In this document: in pieces, positions 20,715 through 31,149 of the stretch | Layout of the letters: the number at the start of each line of letters is the position of its first letter | Position numbering within the stretch: position 1 is the stretch's first letter | Source: Phaeodactylum tricornutum CCAP 1055/1 | Taxonomy: Eukaryota > Bacillariophyta > Bacillariophyceae > Surirellales > Neidiaceae | DNA: 64,000 bases | NCBI RefSeq assembly: GCF_000150955.2 | Contig: NC_011682.1 | Location: 592,897-656,896 of the forward strand | Direction of reading: 5' to 3' | Position numbers and translations under genes: made by a program | Notes under the pieces: model-generated | Databases searched by the model: none | What the model saw: only the letters and a program-made list of their open reading frames with translations | Told to the model about the DNA's origin: nothing

Positions 20715-22562
20715 CTATTGTTTTACAAGTACAGCTCCTCCTTCTCCGTTCCGATCTTTTCCACGTGCTATCTTATAGCCCTCTTCCACGAGCCAGTCTG
20801 TGACAGCCTTCTCCAATGCACCGCCGCCTCTCTGATGCGTTTTCATCCCTACATGGTGTCCGGTGCCCGTCACGACCCATACTTCGCCGTAACGCTGAAG
20901 CGTATTCGGTAGCACTGTTTCCAAAACAATCGGAAATGTTTTCGTGGATTGGAAATGCAAATCTATTACATCTTCACGGCGAGTCGTGGCGGACACTTTC
21001 CGATATCGCTCCATCGGATCGGGAAGGAAAAAGACGGCAGAATCACGGTTTTCGTGCGGATTCCACAAGTCTTGCGGAATTCGAACCGTCGCTAGCTGCT
21101 GGTACTGTACGGGTGAAAGCTCGGCTATCCCACTGGTCAGGGCACCACCTGTTGTCTGTTGTGCGAATGCCGAAGGTCGGTACCCCTGGGAGGCGATGTT
21201 GGCAAACGAAGAAGCTGTTGATTGCTCAGGAGTCGCGCGTTCTTGCCATCCGGAGGAGGACATCTCCGGGTATTCTTCCGCGACAGAGAAGTTTTGGTGG
21301 TACGCACTGTCGTACTGAGTGTGCGACCATTCTGCCAAACGATCGAGTACTTTCTCGTCAAAACCGTGCTTGAAGCGACACGAATCGCCTTTGCCGCATC
21401 GACCGCGTAACCAAAATACACACGTGTGCCCTTCAATGTCGTGCGAAAACGTACAGTCGGCTCGATAACAGCCGTCCTGTAGCAAATGTCGACACACCGG
21501 CGGTGCAGTGAGGGCCTGTTCAACTACGTACTGCGCCACGTTGACGTCGGCATGGGCCAAGGTCGCTGCGGCGCCCGCTGCTTCTTCGTCCACTTCGGGG
21601 TTCATGGATAAGAGAATCTCCGTTGCGGACAGCCACTGCTGGTGTGTGTAATATTGCGCAGATTCGTTTCCATGAATTGCTATTGTCGACGACAGCGGTG
21701 GTGACGATGCCGAGAGTGTGGGAGAATAGTGATGCTGCTGCGGATACATGGGAGGGGTCGTGGTGTGGTGTGACGCAGTCTCATCAATGCTGCTCTGTCT
21801 GGAACGTGAGGTCGCTCGAAAAAAGTCCGCTGTTAGATTCGAGGATTTGTGTTTTCCTTTTTTCGTACCTTGCTTCCCCTTCTTGTGCGACGGTGGTGGT
21901 TCTGTGGGGGCCAGGGGAGGAAAGTTTTCCTGGCGGATTCTATCGGATTCGGAAGCATCCGGTACGTTTCCATCATCGGGGTCGTCAAGCTCCCCCAAAA
22001 GATCGATTGGAATCAAATTATCTGCATGAATCGGCGATGCAACGGTTGCTGTTTTCCCTAGAGGAGGGAATTCGTCGAAATCCGTCGTCGATTCCGGACC
22101 GTCGGCGCCGGCTACGTCGGGCAACGCCGATCCCATGGTGTGCATCGAATGGAACCCGCCACTAGCGTACAAGCCACCCGGGGACAGGAACCCTCGTTTC
22201 TTGGGAACAGATCCTGATCGTACCGCCCGTGCAATCTCCTCCAAAGCGTCCCGCGCCTGTGGTGTATCCATACTGCAGTGCTCCTGCAACAACTCGACGA
22301 GTCCTTCGTACTCGTCCATTCTCGTAATGTCCGTCAAGTCAGTTTCCGACGCGCAACGGAGCAGCGAGGTGACGTACGATCCCAAACTGCTATCTACAGA
22401 CACATCGCCCGCTGCTCGTCGAGTCAGAACATGCTGAGCAAAGTCGTCGATCGCTTCGGTCGGAGATTGCTGCTGTTGCTGATAGGAACGTCGTTGATCC
22501 GCAGGATTGGGATATGTAGTCGACGCAGAAGCAGTAGCCGAAATGATATGCATTGCTTTCAT
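20715..22562 (-). CDS. CCCH zinc-finger and Smr-domain RNA-binding protein
   Basis: A 615-residue protein with two adjacent CCCH fingers: C357-C365-C370-H374 and C381-C389-C395-H399. An Smr domain fills the last ~85 residues, with DLHFQS and the VVTGTGHH loop. Smr domains in eukaryotes are often RNA endonucleases that act on stalled-ribosome mRNA, so a role in mRNA quality control or decay is plausible. The region at about 305-353 forms an Ala-rich helix pair that could be a CUE-like element. Two FPPL motifs (about 165 and 214) may be partner-binding sites. The N-terminal Gln-rich stretch is disordered. MKAM offers two ATG choices; the first is used. The combination CCCH plus Smr is known in other eukaryotes; the function here is inferred. 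Confidence 0.85.
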   Translation of the reverse strand: MKAMHIISATASASTTYPNPADQRRSYQQQQQSPTEAIDDFAQHVLTRRAAGDVSVDSSLGSYVTSLLRCASETDLTDITRMDEYEGLVELLQEHCSMDTPQARDALEEIARAVRSGSVPKKRGFLSPGGLYASGGFHSMHTMGSALPDVAGADGPESTTDFDEFPPLGKTATVASPIHADNLIPIDLLGELDDPDDGNVPDASESDRIRQENFPPLAPTEPPPSHKKGKQGTKKGKHKSSNLTADFFRATSRSRQSSIDETASHHTTTPPMYPQQHHYSPTLSASSPPLSSTIAIHGNESAQYYTHQQWLSATEILLSMNPEVDEEAAGAAATLAHADVNVAQYVVEQALTAPPVCRHLLQDGCYRADCTFSHDIEGHTCVFWLRGRCGKGDSCRFKHGFDEKVLDRLAEWSHTQYDSAYHQNFSVAEEYPEMSSSGWQERATPEQSTASSFANIASQGYRPSAFAQQTTGGALTSGIAELSPVQYQQLATVRIPQDLWNPHENRDSAVFFLPDPMERYRKVSATTRREDVIDLHFQSTKTFPIVLETVLPNTLQRYGEVWVVTGTGHHVGMKTHQRGGGALEKAVTDWLVEEGYKIARGKDRNGEGGAVLVKQ

Positions 22563-23530
22563 GCTGCGGTGGCAAAGGACTGCAGAAAAGGTTTGATACT
22601 ACGATAAGATGTGGCTCTTTCGAGCTTTCTCATTGCTGGACTGCGCCGGAATCAGTAGAACTGGAAGCCGCACCGGTCTTCTACAGTCAATGCCGAAGAC
22701 TATATTGCCAACGAACGCTTGGCCGCCTCGTCGAGTTGGATTGGTAGTTCGAGTCAATGACCCACCGTCCTCTCGGATAACTTTGAATTCGTTGGGGACG
22801 ATTCCCGTGTTCCCGGTCGCCGCAGGCAACGAACAATTTCCTGGTCGTATTCCTGTCTCCCTATAGCACTGCCAGTTGGCTTCGCATAGCGTGTGGGTTT
22901 CGCTCTGTGGGAGCCGGACGCGGTAACAGAAAACCTAACGGCAGTACCATACCATACGGCTTACTCCGGGCCAACGTTCGAGAGGGAATCTTGCCGTCGG
23001 GCGCCATTCAACAAGACCAAGTCGGGGAATGGTGACTTTACGACTGGGATGTCATAGAGAAGTCACATTATTAAGTATTGTGCACTGTTTTTGGTAATCT
23101 ACATAGAGGAGGCTACATATTAGACAACGCCAATTAGACTGCGCCAAAGTTCCCGGGTGCCTACGTCACTTTGAACATTCACAGTCAGTCAACCACGGCC
23201 TGGCTGCCCCCTCGTTCGGACATGGACACAATTGTCGATACTGCCGTAGGAACCTGGTAAGACAACCGAAAAAACATTTTGGCAATTTCGATTGCGGTCT
23301 CTACCGCAAAGAGAGGATGTTCCTATATTCACCCATCCATACTGTCCCGCTACTATCGTTTGTGCTAGGGCTCATCAGCTTCTGCAGCTTTTTCCCGGTC
23401 GCTGCTTAGCAAAATTGGAACGGCAGAGGGTCGGCATTGCTGGACGGCCAAACGGTCAACCCTCCCTCCAATGAACCAAGATTAACCTTTCGTTCCCAAG
23501 CATTGACGCCACTTGTGGTGACGAGATGGT
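22563..23530. other. Intergenic, 968 bp
   Basis: Lies upstream of the CCCH-Smr gene and downstream of the tRNA thiouridylase gene. A plus-strand frame at 22609-22866 (85 residues) has no recognisable domain and is not called. No RNA gene or repeat seen. Confidence 0.45.
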
Positions 23531-25075
23531 TCAGCATGCTTGCGGTACGGAAAGATCGTTCTGGCCCGCCGGATGCAACACGTCGTTATGCAGCTCGCGG
23601 CCTTGCTCCCAGTAGGAAGCCCTACGCCGCTCGATCGGGCCACCACCAAGGCAGAGAAGTCCGTCCAAGGCGTAGAAAGCGGCCGTTTGACCCGGAGTGA
23701 TCCCACGTACAGCCTTGTCGAAATAAACCGTCAATGATCCGTCCAATTCCACCCGCAATTCGCAATCTATCAGTGGCTGCAAGTGTCGAATGCGACATTG
23801 TAAGCGCAATCGACCGCGTTTCTGCAACGGTCCCGGCATTTCTCCCGCCGTCCAGTACACGGTTTCTAGCACCAATGAATCGGCGTACAGTGCGGGATGA
23901 TGCGTACCGGCACATACCAAGACGCGATTCTGTGCGACATCCGAGTCCACGACAAAGTACTTCTCCGACGCGCCGGAAATCTTGGCCCCTTGACCTATGG
24001 TGTAGAGTACAGCGTGGGCGTTTTTCGGTGTCGGCGCGGGGAGTACCGCACCCGTATCGACGTCCACGAATTGCAACGGACGTAACGGATGTGGCAAGTA
24101 TTCGTGTAGAAAGTCTCCGAAACCCGATTGGCGTTTGCCGACGAAACAAATACCCATACTTTCACGTTTGTTAGCGTTGGGTAAATTATAGTCCTTCGCA
24201 AGCTGTCGCACGGTGGGTTTCCCGTCGTTCGAAGGGTTCTCCTTTTTGTAATACTCCCCCAGAGGAAAGAGCACGTTTGATAGCTGGTATCCGGCACAGG
24301 CTGACAAAAAGTAGGATTGATCTTTGCTGGGATCCGCGGCGGCTAATAGCAAGGGAGGAGGCGTCTGGTACTGATGATTGTGGTGCGAGTAGTGCGGCGA
24401 TGGAGGCTGGTCCCATCCCCAACGCAATACCCAGTCGGCCTCGTCATGATGTGTGGCTAGTGCTTCTTCCACGTACAACGGCATGGCAGAATCAGCCCGA
24501 TTCCGATGCCAGAGGCGAGCGTAGTGTCCCGTCGCCAACAGTGGCTCGGTTCCTCCTGGAGTATGAGCTCCGGATTGTGGTCGGTGCCTTCCGTACCTTC
24601 GCCGGACAAACTCGCGCAAGGCACCAAATTTGACGTGCACGTTACAGCCAATGTCGGGATTGCCCATAGTTCCCCGTAAAATATCGTTCACGTACGGTTC
24701 AAAGACTTGATTCCAGTACTCACGTTCAAAGTGCTGTCGTGTCAGGTTGAGTCGCAAGTGCTCCGCGACCGCCGTCGCATCCTTCCAATCCTGTTCCGAC
24801 GTACACGACGCGATGGAATCGTCGTCTTGTGTATTGGAATTCCAGTTGGACATGTGCACGGTTTGTAGTACCGCGCTACCAATGTCGGAATTGTTGCTGC
24901 TGCCGTAGGTTTCCTGTAAAAGAGCCGCCGCCACGGCCGAGTCGACCCCACCCGACAAGGCCAAGACAACCCGGGGAGTCGAAAGCTGCACAACCGTCGT
25001 AGCGCAACGCCGCGTGACATTACAGCCGTTGGCAGCGGACACGAGTCGTTGGGAAAGGCTGGCAGATAAAGGCAT
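23531..25075 (-). CDS. MTU1: tRNA-specific 2-thiouridylase, MnmA/MTU1 family
   Basis: Adds sulfur to the wobble uridine (s2U34) of Lys, Glu and Gln tRNAs, using ATP to activate C2. The ATG at 25075 is preferred over one 19 codons upstream (25132) because it begins an Arg/Ser-rich, acid-poor leader of ~33 residues that looks like a mitochondrial presequence. The protein then has 514 residues. The PP-loop SGGVDS is at 41-46. The two catalytic Cys are present: IGCNVHVKFG (C144) and ESMGICFVG (C310). KDQSYFL, diagnostic for the family, and the C-terminal beta-barrel domain with IGQG follow. It is longer than bacterial MnmA (~370) through polar inserts at about 75-90 and 205-245. Mitochondrial rather than plastid location is inferred. 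Confidence 0.93.
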   Translation of the reverse strand: MPLSASLSQRLVSAANGCNVTRRCATTVVQLSTPRVVLALSGGVDSAVAAALLQETYGSSNNSDIGSAVLQTVHMSNWNSNTQDDDSIASCTSEQDWKDATAVAEHLRLNLTRQHFEREYWNQVFEPYVNDILRGTMGNPDIGCNVHVKFGALREFVRRRYGRHRPQSGAHTPGGTEPLLATGHYARLWHRNRADSAMPLYVEEALATHHDEADWVLRWGWDQPPSPHYSHHNHQYQTPPPLLLAAADPSKDQSYFLSACAGYQLSNVLFPLGEYYKKENPSNDGKPTVRQLAKDYNLPNANKRESMGICFVGKRQSGFGDFLHEYLPHPLRPLQFVDVDTGAVLPAPTPKNAHAVLYTIGQGAKISGASEKYFVVDSDVAQNRVLVCAGTHHPALYADSLVLETVYWTAGEMPGPLQKRGRLRLQCRIRHLQPLIDCELRVELDGSLTVYFDKAVRGITPGQTAAFYALDGLLCLGGGPIERRRASYWEQGRELHNDVLHPAGQNDLSVPQAC

Positions 25076-25643
25076 TCTCTCGTGGGTAGGGTGAATGTGA
25101 TACTCCTCATGGTAAGGACACCGGGCAATCACGAAGAAATGCCGGACCGAATTAGTGGAGGGATCGTCGGATAGCGATGGTCTGTCCTTGTTTCAGTTTC
25201 GGAGAGTGAATTACACGATATCCGGGTGACTCCGGTGGAGGCTACTCTTTGTCTGATGCGGTGGATACGATTTCTACTAGAGCTAATAGAATTTTTTTCC
25301 CATCTGAACGACAGAAAAAGCTCCCGATGTGACTGCGTTCCTCACATAAATTGTAAGAACTACGTGAGCAGTTTGGAGCAGTTATGGCCGCTCTCTCAAC
25401 ATAACAACGAGCAAGTGTAGAGTAATGTACCGAAAGACACACGGATGATCCACACTGCGATCGCTGCGCCGTTTGTCTACTACACTAGAGGCTCGTTTTC
25501 TTCGGTCCATATAAGCATTCCATGTTAATCGGTTAAAGGCCAAGTACAAAGAGAATATAGAAACTATTTGGCGTTTTCTGTGTCGTCTTGAGTATACCGG
25601 CACCATAGTTGTAACGAATGTATGAATTTGGATTTCGAATGCT
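25076..25643. other. Intergenic, 568 bp
   Basis: Upstream of the thiouridylase gene, whose alternative start at 25132 lies inside, and downstream of the small spliced gene. AT-rich, without credible coding frames. Confidence 0.4.
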
Positions 25644-26144
25644 CTATTCGAAGCTAATGAGGGCATTCTGTATAAAGCGATGCGAAGGCTGCTCTTTCCC
25701 CGGCCCTTTGTTTTTTCGGAACCATCCACGTTTTTTCATGGGGACAGACTCATTTGCTTTTTCCACTACAGCGTTTGGAGATTAAGAAACGGTTAAACGA
25801 GTTGAATCATCATGCGAGCGAATAAAACGTGCCCCGTGTGATTGCACAGCATACTATCGTCTATTTCAAGACAATCAGTATGCCTTTCAACCGCGTTTTC
25901 ACGCTAGGGTGTGTCCATTCGGATACGTACCTCTCTTGACAGCCTTCACTTCGTCCTCGGGTCGACTCAATCTGTCGTCAGTTGAGGGCGGGACCGTCAG
26001 ACCCCATCCGTACGGATAGCCCCATTGCATGAAGATTTGCTTAGTTTGGGGAGACCCGACGCCATGTGCTTGCTTGCCGGGCTGTCCACGTCGAGCAATG
26101 ACGGAGAGAATCAAACATGAGAAAATTGCGAGAAAGAGGCGCAT
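25644..26144 (-). CDS. Small secreted or membrane-anchored protein, two exons, unknown function
   Basis: Proposed from the sequence: exon 1 at 26144-25931 and exon 2 at 25765-25644, separated by a 165-bp intron with a GTACGT donor and a pyrimidine-rich tract before CTGTAG. The frames join exactly to give 111 residues. The N-terminus (MRLFLAIFSCLILSVIA) is a signal peptide or anchor. The middle contains QWGYPYGWGL, aromatic and Gly rich. The second exon is strongly basic (KKRGWFRKNKGPGKEQ). I do not recognise a family. If unspliced, exon 1 reads on to a stop at 25899 and gives 81 residues. An in-frame upstream ATG (26315) would hide the signal peptide, so it is not preferred. Confidence 0.4.
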
Positions 26145-26705
26145 ACTATTGGATTCGTTTGCTGATGATTTTGATCGTTTGCAGGATCCCTTGATGGGTG
26201 TCTTGTGAGAAAATTTTCGGACAGATCCGTGGAGGTGGATAACTGATTCTCTGGGAGGGATCCACGGGCTTGCATAGGTTGATGCGGGAGTTCTGTTCGT
26301 TTTGGTCATTTCCAAGACGCGAACTTTTGGGTCCCGTTCGCAAAAACGTAGGAATCCTAGCGAGATGTCACGAGCTCACTGTCGAGAGTAAACATTTTCA
26401 TATACAATGATTTTCTCGTTTGACACGGTATGTCAAACGAGTTCGCATGCGGCACTCAAGGTCTCAATGAGAAGATCTGGGAACGGGTGACGATGATGCT
26501 CGTGTTGCCACACAACAGGCGTTACTCTAGCTAGTAGAGTGGTTTTACACAGTAAGCGCAAATGGTTCATTATCAGCATCGGGACTACGAAAAAAGTCCG
26601 GGTTCTTTCTATCATAATCTATCTTTCGTCAAGTCATTTTCGAGTAAATCGATAGTATGGGCGATTCGCAGCAAAAGTTGCTCGCATGAACTCGATTCCG
26701 AATAG
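26145..26705. other. Intergenic, 561 bp
   Basis: Between the start of the small secreted-protein gene and the stop of the PDZ-ferredoxin gene, both on the minus strand. Presumed promoter of the former. The bases 26410-26445 contain a short inverted repeat (gtttgacacggtatgtcaaa). Nothing else recognised. Confidence 0.4.
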
Positions 26706-27620
26706 CTACCGCGTCCACTGTGACGCTTGGACCGGCGGGAACGTTTCGATCGTTACATCACCGTAGGCAAAGGTCACGCAGGAAAGCCGATAGGAGTCGG
26801 GGTTTTCCCGTAAAGTGGAATCTTCGTCCATGCTTTTGCGGTTTGTTTGGATAGCTCCGTCCGAGACGTTAACGATGCAAGTACCACAAAGCTGCTTGCC
26901 TTTGCAGTTGGTCCAGCGCGTGACACTCTGGTAGACGTTGATGCCGTTGTCTACACAGAGTTCACGGACGTTGACGCCGACCGGCGCCGTGAGAGTACGT
27001 TTCCTTTCGTTATTCGCTCCCTTATTTTCAATCACCGTGACCGTAATCGTTTCCGGCTCTTTCGTGACTGCCGTTCCCGCGCAGAGGGCCTTGAGCTCCT
27101 CCTTGGCCCCTCGGAAAAAGACGAGATCCACCGTCGTTACGGTCTTGTCGAGTGTCGCAAAGGCCTCCATGACGTAGTCGAAAGGCGCGCCAATCAATGG
27201 TACCGGCGACGACCCCTCTTGTACCGCCTGGAGTTCACACAGTTGGTCCCGCACTTCCACGCCGGCAATGTCGGCGGGCTGTGCTGGTTCGAGGCCACGG
27301 ACGTAGACAAAGGCGAAGGAAAGGTCCGTGCCCCACTCGATCCCCGCAGCCCGCGGTAAACGAATTCGGTAGAGTCGATCATCCTGATCGACGTCGATTG
27401 GTGTAGCTTCACCACTTTTGTCTGGAGACTCTGCACTTTGGTCGTCGTCGTCGGTAGCGGAGAGCGATATACGAGAAAAGTGTTGCACCGGGATCGGCGC
27501 GGTCGTCCGAAACTTGAAAGCAGACCTCCTCGTTCTCGCTGGCAGCAGGGTCGGATGCAGCGAAAACGACACGCCTGCGTAGGTCAGAAGGAGCAGAGGC
27601 GAAAGACTTAACTGTCTCAT
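26706..27620 (-). CDS. Plastid-targeted PDZ plus [2Fe-2S] ferredoxin-domain protein (PNSB3/NDF4-like)
   Basis: The ATG at 27620 begins a clear signal peptide with Phe just after the likely cleavage site (VSFSLHP), then an Arg/Ser-rich transit region: a diatom plastid presequence. The longer frame to 27833 would bury this. The protein has 304 residues. A PDZ-like domain spans about 82-170. The ferredoxin-type domain spans about 190-296, with cluster ligands C239, C245, C248 and C281. The spacing Cys-x5-Cys-x2-Cys with CGTC differs from photosynthetic ferredoxin (x4) and resembles plant PNSB3/NDF4, a subunit of the plastid NDH complex, which diatoms are thought to lack. It may therefore be an electron-transfer or assembly factor elsewhere in the thylakoid. 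Redox role and partners are inferred. Confidence 0.8.
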   Translation of the reverse strand: MRQLSLSPLLLLTYAGVSFSLHPTLLPARTRRSAFKFRTTAPIPVQHFSRISLSATDDDDQSAESPDKSGEATPIDVDQDDRLYRIRLPRAAGIEWGTDLSFAFVYVRGLEPAQPADIAGVEVRDQLCELQAVQEGSSPVPLIGAPFDYVMEAFATLDKTVTTVDLVFFRGAKEELKALCAGTAVTKEPETITVTVIENKGANNERKRTLTAPVGVNVRELCVDNGINVYQSVTRWTNCKGKQLCGTCIVNVSDGAIQTNRKSMDEDSTLRENPDSYRLSCVTFAYGDVTIETFPPVQASQWTR

Positions 27621-28147
27621 ACTAAAGTCGGAACAAGGGCGGATCTTGTGTGGCGCCGTCAATTCCGTCGAGAGCGAAAGTGGAGGTGACAAAAGCGAAG
27701 CAACATCCGAGATCCATTCCAAAACGCGGATCCCCAAGGTTGATGGCGTCTGTACGGCTGCCGAGACGGACGCTACCTCTACTCTAGTAAGAGTCGTGAG
27801 TCGCGTACGACGAATGATGTACATATCGACCAATCGTCGACTGTGCTTATGAGCGAGGGCATATTCTCGCGCAACTTGATGGAAATCAACCAGAAAACGG
27901 TCACATCTATGTCTAGCCTTACCATGGGGAACGGAACATGTGCATGGTGTGCTGGTAGAGTATGAGCATCGACATAGATTCTGCGGCTTGACACTGTATC
28001 TGCTAATACCGGTCGCTCGCCATGACGGATCGCTCGGAGGGTGTGCATTCGAAAAGTCTTTTGGCTCATATTCCCAGACCCACTTGCCAAGCGTAGCTGC
28101 ACAAACGCGACGTTTGTCTTCCTAAGGAATTACGGGATAGATTGTGT
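27621..28147. promoter_or_regulatory. Intergenic between divergent genes, 527 bp
   Basis: Separates the PDZ-ferredoxin gene (minus) and the first HD-domain gene (plus). Both promoters should lie here. No motif is claimed. Confidence 0.4.
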
Positions 28148-29463
28148 ATGCTTTACAAATCAGCATTCGAAACCTTGCAACTTGGATCCGAGGAGTTTCG
28201 CAACCTTCCAGGTCCGGAAGTGCTTTCTGCGTGGGCTCGGCTGGTGGACGAGTCCATGAGTTCCGAGGCGCGATCATATCACACGACGTCGCATGTTTTG
28301 GATGTGCTGGCAGCCCTTCCAAAGCACAATAACGATCCCATTCTCCTACTCGCGGCACTATTTCACGACGTCGTCTATCTGACGGTGGATCGACATTTGT
28401 CGACTGATCAACAGGCGCTAGTGGGCACAATAATCAGAGATCCATCTGGTGAGAAGGAGAATTTGGAATTTGTGGAACATCGGGAGGATGGCTTATTGCT
28501 ACTTGTTCGTGATATCTTTGAAGTCGGCAATACGAATGATTCTGTGGGCCTCAACGAATACTTGTCGGCCGTAGTTGCGGTGCAAATGCTAGGAGAATAC
28601 GTCACCAGCGCCGAGATTTTTCAAATCGGTGCCTGCATCGAAGCAAGCATTCCGGTTCGGCCCAATACGTGTAATGGGTATGTTGTACGTTCGCCGATGC
28701 AAGTCTTACACGATAGACTATTGCTCGTCAATCGAAAATGGGGTCTGGGCTTTTCCTCCCACGAATTGACCAAGACGACGCAACGAGCTGTAAAGTTTGC
28801 TCTTGCCGACTTGAGCTCCTTCCACTAGAACCTTTCTGTGTTTCTAGACAATTCCTGGAAATTGCTATCGGAATGAAACGTACCACTCCGGAACGAGTTG
28901 GTGACCTTGCCGCATCTGCGGGATGCACTCGTAATCCCGCAATCACGCTATGCAGCTCTCCGGTTAGATCGATTATTTCCTTCTTCCCAAGGCGTACCGA
29001 CAGATCTAGAAATGGAAAATATGCTGCAAAAGACGAGTATGAATCTCGAATTGGTGTGGCAGTATGTTTCGGCCAGGCTCTTGGCTATACGACTGGTGCT
29101 CGACTGCCTACGGCTTGGTCTTGGTAGAGCGGCGTGCGACTTGTACCTATCGTCGACGCCTGGTACGGTCGTTTTGAAAGCAGTGGATGATGCTATTGAT
29201 CCAGCTTGGCTCTCGATGTAAGTTGTGGTCGTGGAAGGCATTGGAATCCGCGAGTACACGAGCTTTTGGTGGCTGGGCGACTCCGAGCCTATTCCTGGGA
29301 TGCTGCCACGGCACCGTTGGCAGCCTTGGTGTATCGCTCTATGGATCTATCGGATCCCAACGTGGCTTCCTTTGTGAGAAAGAGCCCAACCGAAGACAGC
29401 AACACTCTTTTCATGGTGTTCCGACAAGCTTTTCCGCAGCTTGGCGCCGACTTTGCCGTATAG
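28148..29463 (+). pseudogene. HD-domain protein, paralogue of the gene at 37448; 3' half decayed
   Basis: Bases 28148-28828 form an intact 226-residue frame with an HD metal-phosphohydrolase pattern (YHTTSHVLDV, then FHDVVY), like the COG4339 group. The same frame continues to match the 529-residue paralogue at 37448-39037 well past its stop: FLDNSWKLLSE here against FLDNTWSILPE there. It is interrupted by TAG at 28826 and TGA at 28874, then stays open to a TAA at 29219. Similarity resumes in another frame to 29463 (HELLVAGRL against YTLLAQGRR). A GT-AG pair at 28790 and 28897 would skip both stops in frame, but would discard conserved sequence, and no reasonable intron fixes the later shift. 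Either a truncated HD protein is still made or the locus is dying. The substrate is unknown. Confidence 0.65.
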
Positions 29464-29552
29464 CAATAGATTCCGCTCTCCCGCATTGATTCCTATGTAC
29501 AACATCTATTCATAAAAGTATATTTTTGCGTATGCCTTATCGTTTTTGCTCT

Positions 29553-30347
29553 TCAACACATGGTAACACCATTCCCTTGAATGATGGAAAAGAACTCGGC
29601 TCGTGTCTTGGAATTGCTTTCGAAGCATCCCCGGACCGACGACGTCGTTGTCAAAGCTCCCGTCTTTTGGACTCCCCGCATGACCATGCAAAAGTGCGTG
29701 CACTCCACGACTACGGCGACACCGAGGGGTTCGACCGTTTCCACAATAGCGTCGGCAATTTGGCGTGTCAATCGTTCCTGCACCTGCAAGCGTCGGGCGT
29801 ACAATTCGGCAATCCGGGCGAGCTTGGACAAACCGAGAATCTTGCCGTTGGGAATGTATCCAATATGGACGCGACCGGTAAAAGGGACCATGTGGTGTTC
29901 GCACAAACTATGAATGTCAATGTTGCGGACCACTACCATTTCGGAGTGATTTTCGTGAAAGACTGCGCCGTTGGTGACGTCTTCCGGGCGTTTGTCGTAG
30001 CCTTGGCACATGTAGAGTAGAGCCTTGGCCCATCGTAGGGGAGTCTTCAGGAGACCTTCGCGGTGCGGGTCTTCCCCTATGCATTCCAGGATCGTTTTGC
30101 AGGCGGCGGACATTGTTTGTAGCTTGTCGTCGCCGCTATTGTTGACATCCAAGGCAGCGGCCTTTTCGGGAGCCTTGGACTTCTTCGGCGGCGAGTGGCT
30201 GTCGAAAGCCGCGGCCGTGACGGCTTCTTCCCGCGTACGCTTGTTGCTACGGAGCAGGTGTTTGCGAGTCCTGGTGACTTCACAGGTATCGCAGATGCAG
30301 ACTTCTCCTGTAGCTCGTTGGCATTGTGCGTCAATGTTGGTGGGCAC
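29553..30347 (-). CDS. GTP cyclohydrolase I (5' end unresolved)
   Basis: Converts GTP to 7,8-dihydroneopterin triphosphate, the first step of folate and tetrahydrobiopterin synthesis. The catalytic domain is complete: [13 protein letters not shown], the zinc site [10 protein letters not shown] and [10 protein letters not shown], and [12 protein letters not shown]. Expected Cys-His-Cys zinc ligands are all present. The N-terminal ~75 residues include CICDTCEVT, a CXXC pair, and a polar linker. The frame is open to a stop at about 30450 but contains no ATG there: the coordinate 30347 is a GTG codon. The first in-frame ATG is 30113, which keeps only the catalytic domain (186 residues). An upstream exon with an acceptor near CAATCAG (about 30438) is likely. 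The decayed HD gene ends 90 bp away on the other strand. Confidence 0.85.
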   Translation of the reverse strand: MPTNIDAQCQRATGEVCICDTCEVTRTRKHLLRSNKRTREEAVTAAAFDSHSPPKKSKAPEKAAALDVNNSGDDKLQTMSAACKTILECIGEDPHREGLLKTPLRWAKALLYMCQGYDKRPEDVTNGAVFHENHSEMVVVRNIDIHSLCEHHMVPFTGRVHIGYIPNGKILGLSKLARIAELYARRLQVQERLTRQIADAIVETVEPLGVAVVVECTHFCMVMRGVQKTGALTTTSSVRGCFESNSKTRAEFFSIIQGNGVTMC

Positions 30348-31149
30348 AGCGCCGGAAGTCGTGATGGAGCTGGAAGAGGAAACCGTAAGCAGTTCCTGGG
30401 GATCGGCTTCCGGAGCCTGTGCGGATAGCGACTCGGACTGATTGGTGTGACTTTATTTCCTCCGTCATATTACGAATAGTAACGTCGAAGTGTACAATGT
30501 GATGGCAGAGTTCGAAGGGTACAGGTTTTTCGGAATACTACGGCGTCAAATGTAGACACCGAGATTCTTGACGCTAGCTAACTAAGAAATGAATGGAGGC
30601 CATCGTGGCCGACACGGCAAACGCATGACTCGACATTTTCCAACCTTCCAAACCAATTTTGGTTGGAATCACGTGCTTCCCAAAATCCGATAATTTGAAT
30701 GTTGTAGTTTGAATATTCACGTTTGAGCTACTTATTTTACATGAATGTTGGAAAGGAGGAAACATTTAACAGTAAATTGTAAGCTATTTTGGATCCTTCT
30801 CACGCCCTAGTTTGCGTACCACTTCTCACTGTCAAGCTATGGACTGTGACTGGGAATAGCAAATTCCCGACATGATCTATATCACTCTAGATCAAGGTCG
30901 TCGCAATAGCTCCATTTGCTATTCAAACTAATGTAATACCAAACATAAAGTCGTGAGGCACGGTTGATGTGGTGCGTCCCATGGAGTGGTCTCGCTTTAC
31001 TCGCGCCGTGTATGCACTAGCCTTTCCTTGCATCAACAACGCAAGCCGTGCGCGAATCGGGAGCTCGGTAGCCAGTCTTCCACCGACGACGTTGTGGTTG
31101 AAACGCAACGGCCCTTCACGCGTAGCTTGGCCATTTTTTGCCGAGACTT
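30348..31149. other. Intergenic, 802 bp, may contain a first exon of the GTP cyclohydrolase gene
   Basis: The cyclohydrolase frame stays open to about 30450 and an unseen 5' exon may lie beyond. The frames at 30923-31223 on both strands have no recognisable content. No RNA gene found. Confidence 0.4.

Noticed and set aside
22609-22866. Plus-strand 85-codon frame upstream of the CCCH-Smr gene
   Set aside because: No domain, no conserved pattern, and it overlaps the probable promoter.
28874-28876. TGA aligned with a Cys codon of the HD paralogue, so a possible selenocysteine
   Set aside because: A TAG lies 16 codons upstream in the same frame, a frame change follows, and no SECIS-like structure was recognised. 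Decay explains all three.
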